Positions 1-5,836 of a stretch of DNA of 9,591 nt are shown here, piece by piece. The DNA comes from Anaerolinea sp. (GTDB taxonomy: Bacteria; Chloroflexota; Anaerolineae; Anaerolineales; Anaerolineaceae): contig PNNU01000101.1 of the NCBI GenBank assembly GCA_013824385.1, forward strand, positions 1-9,591, written 5' to 3'. Position 1 is the stretch's first letter. Each line of letters starts with the position of its first letter. The notes under the pieces are model-generated. The model saw only the letters and a list, made by a program, of their open reading frames with translations, was not told the origin of the DNA and did no database searches. The translations under genes and the position numbers were made by a program.

Positions 1-1
1 A

Positions 2-730
2 TCAAGCTACCCCGATCTAAAACCCGGCGACAAGATCCGCATCAAGATCTACGGCAAGAAAGAATATTGGACTGTGGTTGGTATTTTCAAATTCGTCCCT
101 CAAGAAGGCACTTTTGCCTACGGAACTTATGAATACATTTCCAGGATCACTCACCAGAATAACCGGTCTTTTTCATACCGCATCATATTGGATAAGCATG
201 ACAAGAACTATCAAAAAGAGATTGGCGCAGATATTGATGCCTATTTTCAAAATAATGGTTATCACGTCAACCAGGTGCGCACTGGAGATTCAGCATTAAA
301 AAGCGCCTCAGAAAGCCTGAATATTTTGATCACCTTCCTGTTGATTATGGCCATTCTAACCGCCGTAGTCGGCAGCATGGGTCTGGCGGGTACAATGGGT
401 ATGAATGTGCTTGAACGCACCCGTGAAATTGGTGTAATGCGCTCCATAGGCGCTGTGGACCGTGCCATCATGCAAACTGTCATCCTTGAGGGGATGGCCA
501 TTGGTGGAATTTCGTGGGTGTTAGGAGCCATCCTAAGCATTCCCATAACTTATATGTTGTCTGATATCGTCAGTCTTGCGGTTTTCCAATCACCAATTAA
601 GGTCATTTTCACCTTCCTGGGTTTCTTGATCTGGCTTCTTGTCGTCTTTGTTTTGTCTGCGCTTGCCAGTCTGCTTCCAGCACGCAACGCCGCAAGTCTT
701 ACCATCCGTGAAGTACTGGCTTACGAGTAG
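2..730 (+). CDS. ABC transporter permease, MacB/FtsX type (5' truncated)
   Basis: The reading frame is open from base 2, so the gene begins before the window; 242 C-terminal residues are visible. The first ~100 residues are the end of an extracytoplasmic MacB-type domain. They are followed by the FtsX core: a membrane segment at about residues 107-131, the cytoplasmic motif RTREIGVMRSIGA, and two further membrane segments at about 162-186 and 200-224. The protein ends with PARNAASLTIREVLAYE, the usual C-terminal signature of MacB/LolC-like permeases. Such permeases work with a separate ATPase to move lipoproteins, peptides or drugs by mechanotransmission. The ATPase gene is expected just upstream but is not visible. 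A probable adaptor gene follows after 22 nt, which supports an efflux role. The substrate cannot be told from sequence. Family assignment is firm; the exact function is not. Confidence 0.9.
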   Translation, partial: SSYPDLKPGDKIRIKIYGKKEYWTVVGIFKFVPQEGTFAYGTYEYISRITHQNNRSFSYRIILDKHDKNYQKEIGADIDAYFQNNGYHVNQVRTGDSALKSASESLNILITFLLIMAILTAVVGSMGLAGTMGMNVLERTREIGVMRSIGAVDRAIMQTVILEGMAIGGISWVLGAILSIPITYMLSDIVSLAVFQSPIKVIFTFLGFLIWLLVVFVLSALASLLPARNAASLTIREVLAYE

Positions 731-740
731 TTATGGTTCG

Positions 741-748
741 AGGAGAAG
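741..748 (+). promoter_or_regulatory. Ribosome binding site of the HlyD-type adaptor gene
   Basis: AGGAGAAG lies 4 nt before the ATG at 753. It fixes the start of the adaptor gene at 753. The reading frame continues upstream to 639, but that longer version would overlap the permease gene and would bury the lipoprotein signal peptide behind 38 residues. Confidence 0.75.
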
Positions 749-752
749 AAAA

Positions 753-1931
753 ATGAAAAAAAACTTGGTTCTGTTAGTTACACTGATCACGGTTGCTATC
801 TTATTGATTGGATGTAAAACAACAACACCGGTGTCAATCACTGCCACTCCGGTTATCTCTTCAGATACAGTCGTTTCCGAAGCCCATTTTGTGCCCGAAC
901 AAAACCTTTACCTTTCCTTCCTGGCTCAAGGCAGGGTTTCTGAAATTTTGGTCAAAAAAGGGGACAATATCTCCAAGGGACAGGTACTGGCAAAACTAAG
1001 TGATAGTGAACCGGCCATCGCCAATTTGACCACCGCCAAACTGGAACTTGCTTCGGCTGAACAGGCCTTAAATATTCTCGAACGCACCTCAGATCTCGCC
1101 ACCGCTCAGGCTCAGTTGAACCTCGCCACAGCGCAAGATGCGTACAATAAAGCGGTGTGGAATCGCAAAGAGATCGACACTCCTCAAGTGACCGACCAGA
1201 ACAAAATCGATGCTATCAATGCTTCTATCATCATCGCCCAGGATAAAGTTGAAAAAGCTCAGAAAGAATATGACAAATATTCTGAAACCGTTGATAGTGA
1301 TCCAATAAAAGCGGCTGCATTAAATAACCTGGCCCAGGCAAAAATGAACTTGCACAATGCCCAGAACAACCGAGTTTACAATTATCTGGATCCCTCAAAT
1401 CAGGATGTACTAATTTCGGATGGAAAGGTCCAGGTCGCCAAGGCGCAATTGGATGATGCGCAGAAAGAATATGATCGCCTTAAAGATGGAATGGATCCCG
1501 AAAAACTGGCCGTTGCTCAAGCCCGCCTGGATAATGCACGGGCACAAGTCGCTGCTGCCCAATACGCAGTGGATAATTATGAGATCAAGGCGCCCTTTGC
1601 CGGTGTAGTCGCGGATGTTAATATCGCCCTCGGTCAACAGGTTGGCCCCACCATTTGGGCTATCGCATTGATTGACCCCACACAGTGGTATGTAGATACC
1701 AGCGATCTGACCGAGTATGACGTGGTCAATATCACGATGGGAGATACCGTTGTCGTCTCAGTTGACGCACTCCCCGAACTCAAATTGACAGGTACCGTAA
1801 AAGAAATATCCCAGGCGCCAAAAACCTCGGCGGGCGACATCCTTTACACGGTTCATGTGCTAATCAAGAACCCCGATCCGCGCATCAAATGGGGTATGAC
1901 TGCAGAAGTGACTTTTCCGACTGCTCAATGA
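753..1931 (+). CDS. Lipoprotein efflux adaptor, HlyD/MacA type (RND/ABC periplasmic adaptor family)
   Basis: The 392-residue product starts with a lipoprotein signal peptide: a KK-rich n-region, a hydrophobic stretch, and lipobox LIGC with Cys21. Residues about 45-85 form the first half of a biotinyl/lipoyl-like domain (GRVSEILVKKGDNISKGQVL). Residues about 90-275 are Ala/Gln/Leu-rich and look like a long coiled-coil hairpin, interrupted near 137-150 and 208-220. The second lipoyl half follows at about 276-300 (YEIKAPFAGVVADV...GQQVG), then a beta-barrel and a membrane-proximal domain ending in IKWGMTAEVTF. In the family, such adaptors couple an inner-membrane transporter to an outer conduit or gate the transporter. 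It lies 22 nt after the MacB-type permease, so they are probably one operon. If the host has a single membrane, the usual TolC partner would be missing and the adaptor would be tethered to the cell membrane by its lipid. Substrate unknown. Confidence 0.9.
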   Translation: MKKNLVLLVTLITVAILLIGCKTTTPVSITATPVISSDTVVSEAHFVPEQNLYLSFLAQGRVSEILVKKGDNISKGQVLAKLSDSEPAIANLTTAKLELASAEQALNILERTSDLATAQAQLNLATAQDAYNKAVWNRKEIDTPQVTDQNKIDAINASIIIAQDKVEKAQKEYDKYSETVDSDPIKAAALNNLAQAKMNLHNAQNNRVYNYLDPSNQDVLISDGKVQVAKAQLDDAQKEYDRLKDGMDPEKLAVAQARLDNARAQVAAAQYAVDNYEIKAPFAGVVADVNIALGQQVGPTIWAIALIDPTQWYVDTSDLTEYDVVNITMGDTVVVSVDALPELKLTGTVKEISQAPKTSAGDILYTVHVLIKNPDPRIKWGMTAEVTFPTAQ

Positions 1932-1946
1932 CCTTAAGAGAGTTCC

Positions 1947-1984
1947 AAAAGCGCCAGGTGAAATTCATCACCTGGCGCTTTTTT
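1947..1984. terminator. Bidirectional intrinsic terminator between convergent operons
   Basis: A perfect 15-bp inverted repeat (1947-1961 with 1968-1982) encloses a 6-nt loop, AATTCA. The stem core is GCGCCAGGTGA. A run of six T follows on the plus strand (1979-1984), and four A at the left edge supply a T run on the minus strand. It starts 15 nt after the adaptor gene's stop and lies 22 nt beyond the stop of the minus-strand oxidoreductase gene, so it can terminate both. Confidence 0.92.
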
Positions 1985-2005
1985 CAATTGTTTTAAACGG
2001 TTCCG

Positions 2006-2563
2006 CTAGATCAATATAATCAATAATATGATCAACAAAATGGTCAACACAAGCATCGTAATCCACACCCATCCGCCCGAATCGGATGCCCCATTGCCAA
2101 TTCCCATGGGAGTAATCTTCAAAAGCGGCATATCAGCGATTTTACCCAACAGTTCTTCGTCGCTAATCTTCCACGGATTGTAGCCTTCGAAGAACCCGGC
2201 GAAACCGGCGTTCTTTAATACCTGTCGGATTACAATCCGCCGCGTTTCACGGTCGCTTTCTTCACTCACCTGGCCGTAGAACGCACCCCCGGGCATGATC
2301 ATTTCAATCCCGGGGTTGGCAACCAGATTCTTGTACCAGTCGGAGGTTTTTCGTCCACCTGAGATACACCAGACGCTTCCTTTATATATGGCATAGTTCA
2401 CCGGCGCGTAGCGCAGCTTGCCGCTTTTGCGTCCAATCACCTTGAGCACCATGATATATCCACTGAAGGGGTTGGTGAAAATGCCTCCCAATCCCAGCCG
2501 GAAGATGGGCACCATGAAAAACTTATTAAGAAACCAGAAAATCTTACGCATCAACGGCGGCAT
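2006..2563 (-). CDS. DUF385 / deazaflavin(F420)-dependent nitroreductase-family protein with C-terminal membrane tail
   Basis: The product is 185 residues from the ATG at 2563, which has AGGAG at 2568-2572; a GTG in frame at 2587 would overlap the upstream gene and lacks a comparable site. The core matches the split-barrel DUF385 family by the pattern GRKSGKLRYAPVNYAIYKG, then ISGGRKTSDWYKNLVANPGIEM, where GRKSGK and the W-YKNL-ANP segment are the hallmarks. Characterised relatives (Ddn-type) reduce quinones or nitro compounds with the deazaflavin F420, but many relatives have unknown cofactors. The N-terminus is hydrophobic and basic (KIFWFLNKFF), which suits membrane contact. Residues about 164-185 form a strongly hydrophobic Ile/Leu tail ending at the stop codon, likely a membrane anchor. 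It is the last gene of the minus-strand operon, 7 nt after the carotenoid-type gene. Reaction and substrate are not determined here. Confidence 0.85.
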   Translation of the reverse strand: MPPLMRKIFWFLNKFFMVPIFRLGLGGIFTNPFSGYIMVLKVIGRKSGKLRYAPVNYAIYKGSVWCISGGRKTSDWYKNLVANPGIEMIMPGGAFYGQVSEESDRETRRIVIRQVLKNAGFAGFFEGYNPWKISDEELLGKIADMPLLKITPMGIGNGASDSGGWVWITMLVLTILLIILLIILI

Positions 2564-2567
2564 TTTT

Positions 2568-2572
2568 CTCCT
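2568..2572 (-). promoter_or_regulatory. Ribosome binding site overlapping the preceding stop codon
   Basis: On the minus strand AGGAG sits 4 nt before the ATG at 2563. Its first two bases are the last two of the TAG stop of the upstream gene. This arrangement decides the start of the DUF385 gene and suggests coupled translation. Confidence 0.7.
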
Positions 2573-3386
2573 AAATCCCTTTTTCACCTTTCGAAGTCTT
2601 GATCAACCCCATCACCATCCACGGCAGCATGGCGAAAAGTCCTGCGAGTGCCGGGCCGTGCAAATTAACGATCAGACAGGTCGCAAATGAGGTTGCCCCG
2701 GTCATCACATACATCCACACCGCCCAACGATCCGGGATCAAAGGGATTTTGACCGGCATTTTTCGAGTGATCAACAAGAACAAACCCACTGCCACGAAAG
2801 TGGTCAGCCACCAACCCCAAAAGTTTTGAAGCGGCACACCAAAATAAGCGCCTTTGACTTCCCATACCCAGTTGCCGCCTGCCACCATCATGGGATCCAT
2901 CACCACGTCCCAGGCAGTCATGATCACTCCACTCAATGCAGCAATACTAAAACCGCGCAGCAAGACACCCCACCTTGTGGGCGTAATGGCCTTGGCAATC
3001 ACCATTGACGGATACATCATGAAGGTCCATGCTATGGGGATCAAGTAAGGTACCAACCCCAGGAATTTGGGGCCGAGTTGATCGGAATAATGGTACGGCC
3101 CATACACCAATCCGGTTGCCACACCCAGGCTCTCAAAGAACAAGCCTGCTGCAACCACCAACACAACAAAGAACAAAGTCTTGATCCAACCCTCGATCTG
3201 GCTGGAGTGCAGAATGGAAAAAATAAATGAAGAAAACGTAATGATGGGCGTCAATGGTATCGCCCACGGGATATTGAAACCTAAAACGCATAATGCAAAA
3301 ATTGAACCTAATAAGGTAAAAATGAGTGTCGCAAGTGTAATACGTTTCAATACCATAGATCGCTCCAATTGATTATTCAGGTTCAT
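2571..3386 (-). CDS. Carotenoid biosynthesis protein, CruF/DUF422-like integral membrane protein
   Basis: The 271-residue protein has about seven hydrophobic segments (roughly 12-36, 40-60, 69-92, 109-131, 143-160, 188-207, 222-262). Two family blocks are clear. The first is E85-S-L-G-V-A-T-G-L-V-Y-G-P-Y-H-Y, followed by a G-L-V-P-Y-L-I-P-I-A-W stretch to W120. The second is AWDVVMDPMM at 158-167 followed by WVWEVKGAYFGVP and NFWGWW. These match CruF (1',2'-hydratase of carotenoids) and archaeal bisanhydrobacterioruberin hydratase. In that family the enzyme adds water to a carotenoid end group; acidic residues E85, D160 and D164 are plausible active-site candidates (inference). The ATG at 3386 overlaps the upstream stop as ATGA. 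An in-frame ATG at 3356 has GGAG 6 nt before it and is an alternative start that gives 261 residues. No other carotenoid gene is visible nearby, so the true substrate is uncertain. Confidence 0.82.
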   Translation of the reverse strand: MNLNNQLERSMVLKRITLATLIFTLLGSIFALCVLGFNIPWAIPLTPIITFSSFIFSILHSSQIEGWIKTLFFVVLVVAAGLFFESLGVATGLVYGPYHYSDQLGPKFLGLVPYLIPIAWTFMMYPSMVIAKAITPTRWGVLLRGFSIAALSGVIMTAWDVVMDPMMVAGGNWVWEVKGAYFGVPLQNFWGWWLTTFVAVGLFLLITRKMPVKIPLIPDRWAVWMYVMTGATSFATCLIVNLHGPALAGLFAMLPWMVMGLIKTSKGEKGI

Positions 3387-4288
3387 TTGATTTTAACCAA
3401 GATCGAATCCATACAAATCACTGAACCATCCGCCATGCTTAATTCAGCCAGTTCCAACCTTACCCACGCTCCGCTGGGGAGAACAGGTAAAGTAATCTCG
3501 TTATTAAAAGCAGCCGGCATGCCCAAATCCGCAGATGTGACCATGAAGCCGGTGTTATAAAGGTCAGTCCCGTCCAAGTCAACGATCTTGAAACTTAAGT
3601 TATTCTCAAAAGGCGCGATAGGCATGCTGCCCTTGAGTTGGATCGTACCCGACACATCACTCCCATTCACGGGGGATTCGATGGCGATCGATCGTTCCGT
3701 CCCACCCTGCGCTGTGGACGATTGCCTTACCATTGTCAGATAATTTTCTAGTAATTTATAAGTTTGCTTAACTTCCACAGTTGGTGAGACCATTGGATCA
3801 TTAATTCCGTGGATCGTTGCCTCCAATATAATTGATCCATCTGTAATACCCAGAGATTGGATTATCGGCCGATCATCGATCAGTTGACTGCCAACCTGGT
3901 GATATTCTCCATCCTGACTGGCAATTACCACAAGTGAAACAAAATTTCCAGTGCCTCCGCTGTTTTCTGCCAACAATACTGCCGCGTCATTCTTCTGATC
4001 CCCCGTCAGATCGCCAATCGCAATCTGGGGTAGAAGCGTAATCGTCAAGTCTTCTTCACTATAAGCGCCATTAATCAACTGTATTGGTTTTTCAAAACTT
4101 GGAGAGAGATAGACTCTATTCTGCAGCCTTTCCACGCTCAAACCTGCGTCAAGCGTGGGCAGCGCCGTTTCTTCGCTCTGCTGGGGGATGGATGTTACTG
4201 AAGGTTCTACTGTTTTTTGAGAAAATGGCACACAGGCTGCAATGTAAAACAATAAAAAAATACAAATAAAACGAGCGGCGGTTTTCAT
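3383..4288 (-). CDS. Lipoprotein with FG-GAP-like motif and probable Gmad2 immunoglobulin-like domain
   Basis: The 301-residue product begins with a lipoprotein signal peptide ending in lipobox IAAC, Cys19. A Ser/Thr/Pro/Glu-rich linker follows. Around residues 89-120 is IAIGDLTGDQKNDAAVLL, an Asp-rich loop like that of FG-GAP/VCBS calcium-binding repeats, then a Gly-rich turn and beta strands. The C-terminal ~95 residues (IAIESPVNGSDVSGTIQLKG, later APFENNLSFKIVDLDG) resemble Gmad2, the immunoglobulin-like domain of spore-germination-associated and other Gram-positive or Chloroflexota surface lipoproteins. The ATG at 4288 is preceded by GGAG 12 nt upstream; an in-frame TTG at 4306 would add six residues and is less likely. 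The gene is the first of the minus-strand operon and is divergent from the dcw cluster. It is exported and lipid-anchored; its function is unknown. Confidence 0.8.
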   Translation of the reverse strand: MKTAARFICIFLLFYIAACVPFSQKTVEPSVTSIPQQSEETALPTLDAGLSVERLQNRVYLSPSFEKPIQLINGAYSEEDLTITLLPQIAIGDLTGDQKNDAAVLLAENSGGTGNFVSLVVIASQDGEYHQVGSQLIDDRPIIQSLGITDGSIILEATIHGINDPMVSPTVEVKQTYKLLENYLTMVRQSSTAQGGTERSIAIESPVNGSDVSGTIQLKGSMPIAPFENNLSFKIVDLDGTDLYNTGFMVTSADLGMPAAFNNEITLPVLPSGAWVRLELAELSMADGSVICMDSILVKIK

Positions 4289-4338
4289 CGTAATTATTTT
4301 CTCCAATCTTAATATTTACTATAATCTGCCCAAAACAC

Positions 4339-4367
4339 TTGAATTCCACTCTGATAAAGCGTATAAT
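4339..4367 (+). promoter_or_regulatory. Sigma-70-type promoter of the mraZ (dcw) operon
   Basis: TTGAAT (4339-4344) and a perfect TATAAT (4362-4367) are separated by exactly 17 bp. Transcription would start near 4374, which gives a leader of roughly 78 nt before the mraZ ATG. It is the best promoter match in the window and sits where the dcw operon needs one. Confidence 0.82.
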
Positions 4368-4401
4368 GTGTCAATAAGTGGTAAATAGTGGGTCGAAGTG
4401 G
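4366..4401 (+). promoter_or_regulatory. Probable MraZ operator: GTG boxes at 10-bp period
   Basis: GTG occurs at 4368, 4378, 4388 and 4398, exactly 10 bp apart. The last three are AAGTGG, TAGTGG and AAGTGG; the first (ATGTGT) is weaker and touches the -10 hexamer. MraZ proteins are known to bind short direct repeats of this spacing in their own promoter (TGGG-type in E. coli, AAAGTG-type in mollicutes). The boxes cover the end of the -10 element and the expected transcription start, so bound MraZ should repress. The assignment is by pattern and position, not by measured binding. Confidence 0.75.
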
Positions 4402-4426
4402 AGCGCCGGAATCATATCCGGCGTTT
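4401..4426 (+). other. GC-rich hairpin in the mraZ 5' leader
   Basis: CGCCGGA (4404-4410) pairs perfectly with TCCGGCG (4417-4423) around the loop ATCATA. Three weaker pairs (G-T, A-T, G-T) extend the stem to 4401 and 4426. It begins at the end of the operator, lies wholly in the predicted untranslated leader, and is followed by only three T, so it is not a convincing terminator. It could stabilise the mRNA 5' end or slow early elongation. Confidence 0.5.
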
Positions 4427-4451
4427 GGCATATATAGGGAAAGTAGAACTT

Positions 4452-4886
4452 ATGTTCACTGGTACATACGACCATAACATCGATGAAAAATACCGCATCA
4501 CCTTCCCAGTTCGTTTTCGCGAACAGGTGGGTGACGGCGCGTTCATTGTTAGCTGGTTCGATGACAACCTGGTGGTCATGACTGCCGACCGATATAACGC
4601 TTTGGCTGAAAAAGTAAACTCACTCAATTTTGGTGACCCTGACGTGCGTAAACTGCAGCGTTTCCTTTTTGGAAACGCAACCGAAATCGAATTTGACAAG
4701 AGTGGTCGTTTCATCATTCCTCAAAATCTACGCGAATTTGCCCACCTCGAAGGTGAAGCAAAAGTGATCGGATCAGGCGAAAAAATCGAGATTTGGTCAC
4801 CAGTGCTGCTCAATGCGCAGGATGAAAGTTTAAAAGTTCCAAATGCTGCCGCTGAACTTGCCAGAAAGTTCGACTTGTCACTCTAA
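4452..4886 (+). CDS. mraZ: Transcriptional regulator MraZ
   Basis: MraZ is the DNA-binding first gene product of most dcw clusters and controls its own operon. The 144-residue length is normal. Two SpoVT/AbrB-like halves are visible. The first begins MFTGTYDHNIDEKYRITFPVRFR; its D-x-K-G-R motif reads D11-E-K-Y-R15, with Tyr in place of the usual Gly. The second carries D82-K-S-G-R86 with FIIPQNLREF. Between them is DPDVRKLQRFLFGNA, the conserved MraZ helix region. The start at 4452 is chosen because family members start at MFxGxYxH; the frame runs upstream to a GTG at 4398 that lies in the operator. AGGGA about 11 nt before the ATG is a weak ribosome site. The gene overlaps rsmH by one base (TAATG). 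Confidence 0.96.
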   Translation: MFTGTYDHNIDEKYRITFPVRFREQVGDGAFIVSWFDDNLVVMTADRYNALAEKVNSLNFGDPDVRKLQRFLFGNATEIEFDKSGRFIIPQNLREFAHLEGEAKVIGSGEKIEIWSPVLLNAQDESLKVPNAAAELARKFDLSL

Positions 4887-5827
4887 TGGACACTACTATA
4901 GACAGCGGTAAAAATGCCCCGCATGTCTCTGTTCTTTACCAACAGATTATAACTGCTTTACGCCCTGAGAGTTCCGGTCGATATGTGGATGGAACCGTCG
5001 GCGCAGGTGGACACGCCTGGGGTATCCTCACCCAATCTTCACCCAGCGGTAAGTTGTTGGGAATGGATGTTGATCTTCTGGCGCTCGATATCGCTCGCAG
5101 CCGTCTTTCAGAATTTTCGAGCCGGGTTCGCCTGGCTCACTCCTCTTACACTTCACTCTCCACTGAACTGCTGGCGTCTGGCTGGGATCATGTAAACGGC
5201 ATCGTCGTCGATTTGGGTGTGTCATCGATGCAAATCGATTCCCCTGAGCGTGGATTCTCCTTCCTTAAAGATGGGCCGTTGGATATGCGTTTTGACCCTT
5301 CCCGGTCGGTCAGTGCAGCAGAACTGCTCAACAATAGCAGTGAAGCTGAAATCGCTGATATGCTCTGGCGTTACGGTGAAGAACAACAATCCCGCCGCAT
5401 TGCCAAAGCCATCGTCAACGCCCGACCGCTGCATACAACCCTCGAACTGGCCGACCTGATCGCCAAGAGCATTGGTCGAAAAGGCAAGATTCACCCTGCC
5501 ACCCGCTCTTTTCAGGGCTTACGCATCGCCGTCAACCAGGAACTTTCTTCACTATCCGAGTTTTTACCCCAGGCCATCCAGGCTCTGGCTCCCGGAGGAA
5601 GATTGGCGGTTATTTCCTTCCACTCTTTGGAAGACCGCATCGTAAAGCAGTATTTCCGGCTCGAAAGCAGGGATTGCATCTGCCCTCCAGAACAACCGGT
5701 TTGTACCTGTAAACACAAAGCTTCGATCATCGAACTTACCCGGCGGCCGATTGAAGCTGATGAGGATGAAATCAAACACAATCCTCGATCTCGCAGCGCA
5801 AAATTACGGGTAGCTGAGAAAATTTAG
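4886..5827 (+). CDS. rsmH: 16S rRNA m4C1402 N4-methyltransferase RsmH (MraW)
   Basis: RsmH uses S-adenosylmethionine to methylate N4 of C1402 in 16S rRNA, tuning decoding at the ribosomal P site; it acts in the cytosol. The 313-residue length is standard. Motifs in order: HVSVLYQQI near the start; SAM-binding DGTVGAGGHA (35-44) and GMDVDLLALD (59-68); VVDLGVSSMQIDSPERGFSF (107-126) then DGPLDMRFDP (129-138); HPATRSFQGLRIAVNQEL (203-220); GGRLAVISFHSLEDRIVK (237-254). A late CICPPEQPVCTC cysteine pair (C264, C266, C273, C275) and the basic end NPRSRSAKLRVAE are also typical. Translation is probably coupled to mraZ through the TAATG overlap, since no strong ribosome site is visible before the ATG. 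Confidence 0.97.
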   Translation: MDTTIDSGKNAPHVSVLYQQIITALRPESSGRYVDGTVGAGGHAWGILTQSSPSGKLLGMDVDLLALDIARSRLSEFSSRVRLAHSSYTSLSTELLASGWDHVNGIVVDLGVSSMQIDSPERGFSFLKDGPLDMRFDPSRSVSAAELLNNSSEAEIADMLWRYGEEQQSRRIAKAIVNARPLHTTLELADLIAKSIGRKGKIHPATRSFQGLRIAVNQELSSLSEFLPQAIQALAPGGRLAVISFHSLEDRIVKQYFRLESRDCICPPEQPVCTCKHKASIIELTRRPIEADEDEIKHNPRSRSAKLRVAEKI

Positions 5828-5836
5828 AGTATTTTG

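Noticed and set aside
639..752. Longer version of the HlyD-type adaptor starting inside the permease gene
   Set aside because: It would place 38 unrelated residues before a good lipoprotein signal peptide; the ATG at 753 has a strong ribosome site.
4335..4351. Two minus-strand GTG motifs (AGTGG and AAGTGT) near the promoter, resembling further MraZ boxes
   Set aside because: They are spaced 11 bp, not 10, and face the other way. Two short motifs in an AT-rich spacer are easily chance.
4369..4374. A perfect TTGACA on the minus strand that could be a -35 element for the lipoprotein operon
   Set aside because: No acceptable -10 lies 16-18 bp downstream on that strand (the positions read GAGTGG or neighbours). 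A TATAGT at 4318-4323 has no matching -35. The minus-strand promoter therefore remains unassigned.
4398..4451. Upstream GTG start for mraZ adding 18 residues
   Set aside because: The GTG is part of the operator train, the extension would translate the leader hairpin, and MraZ proteins begin at the conserved MFxGxYxH found at 4452.
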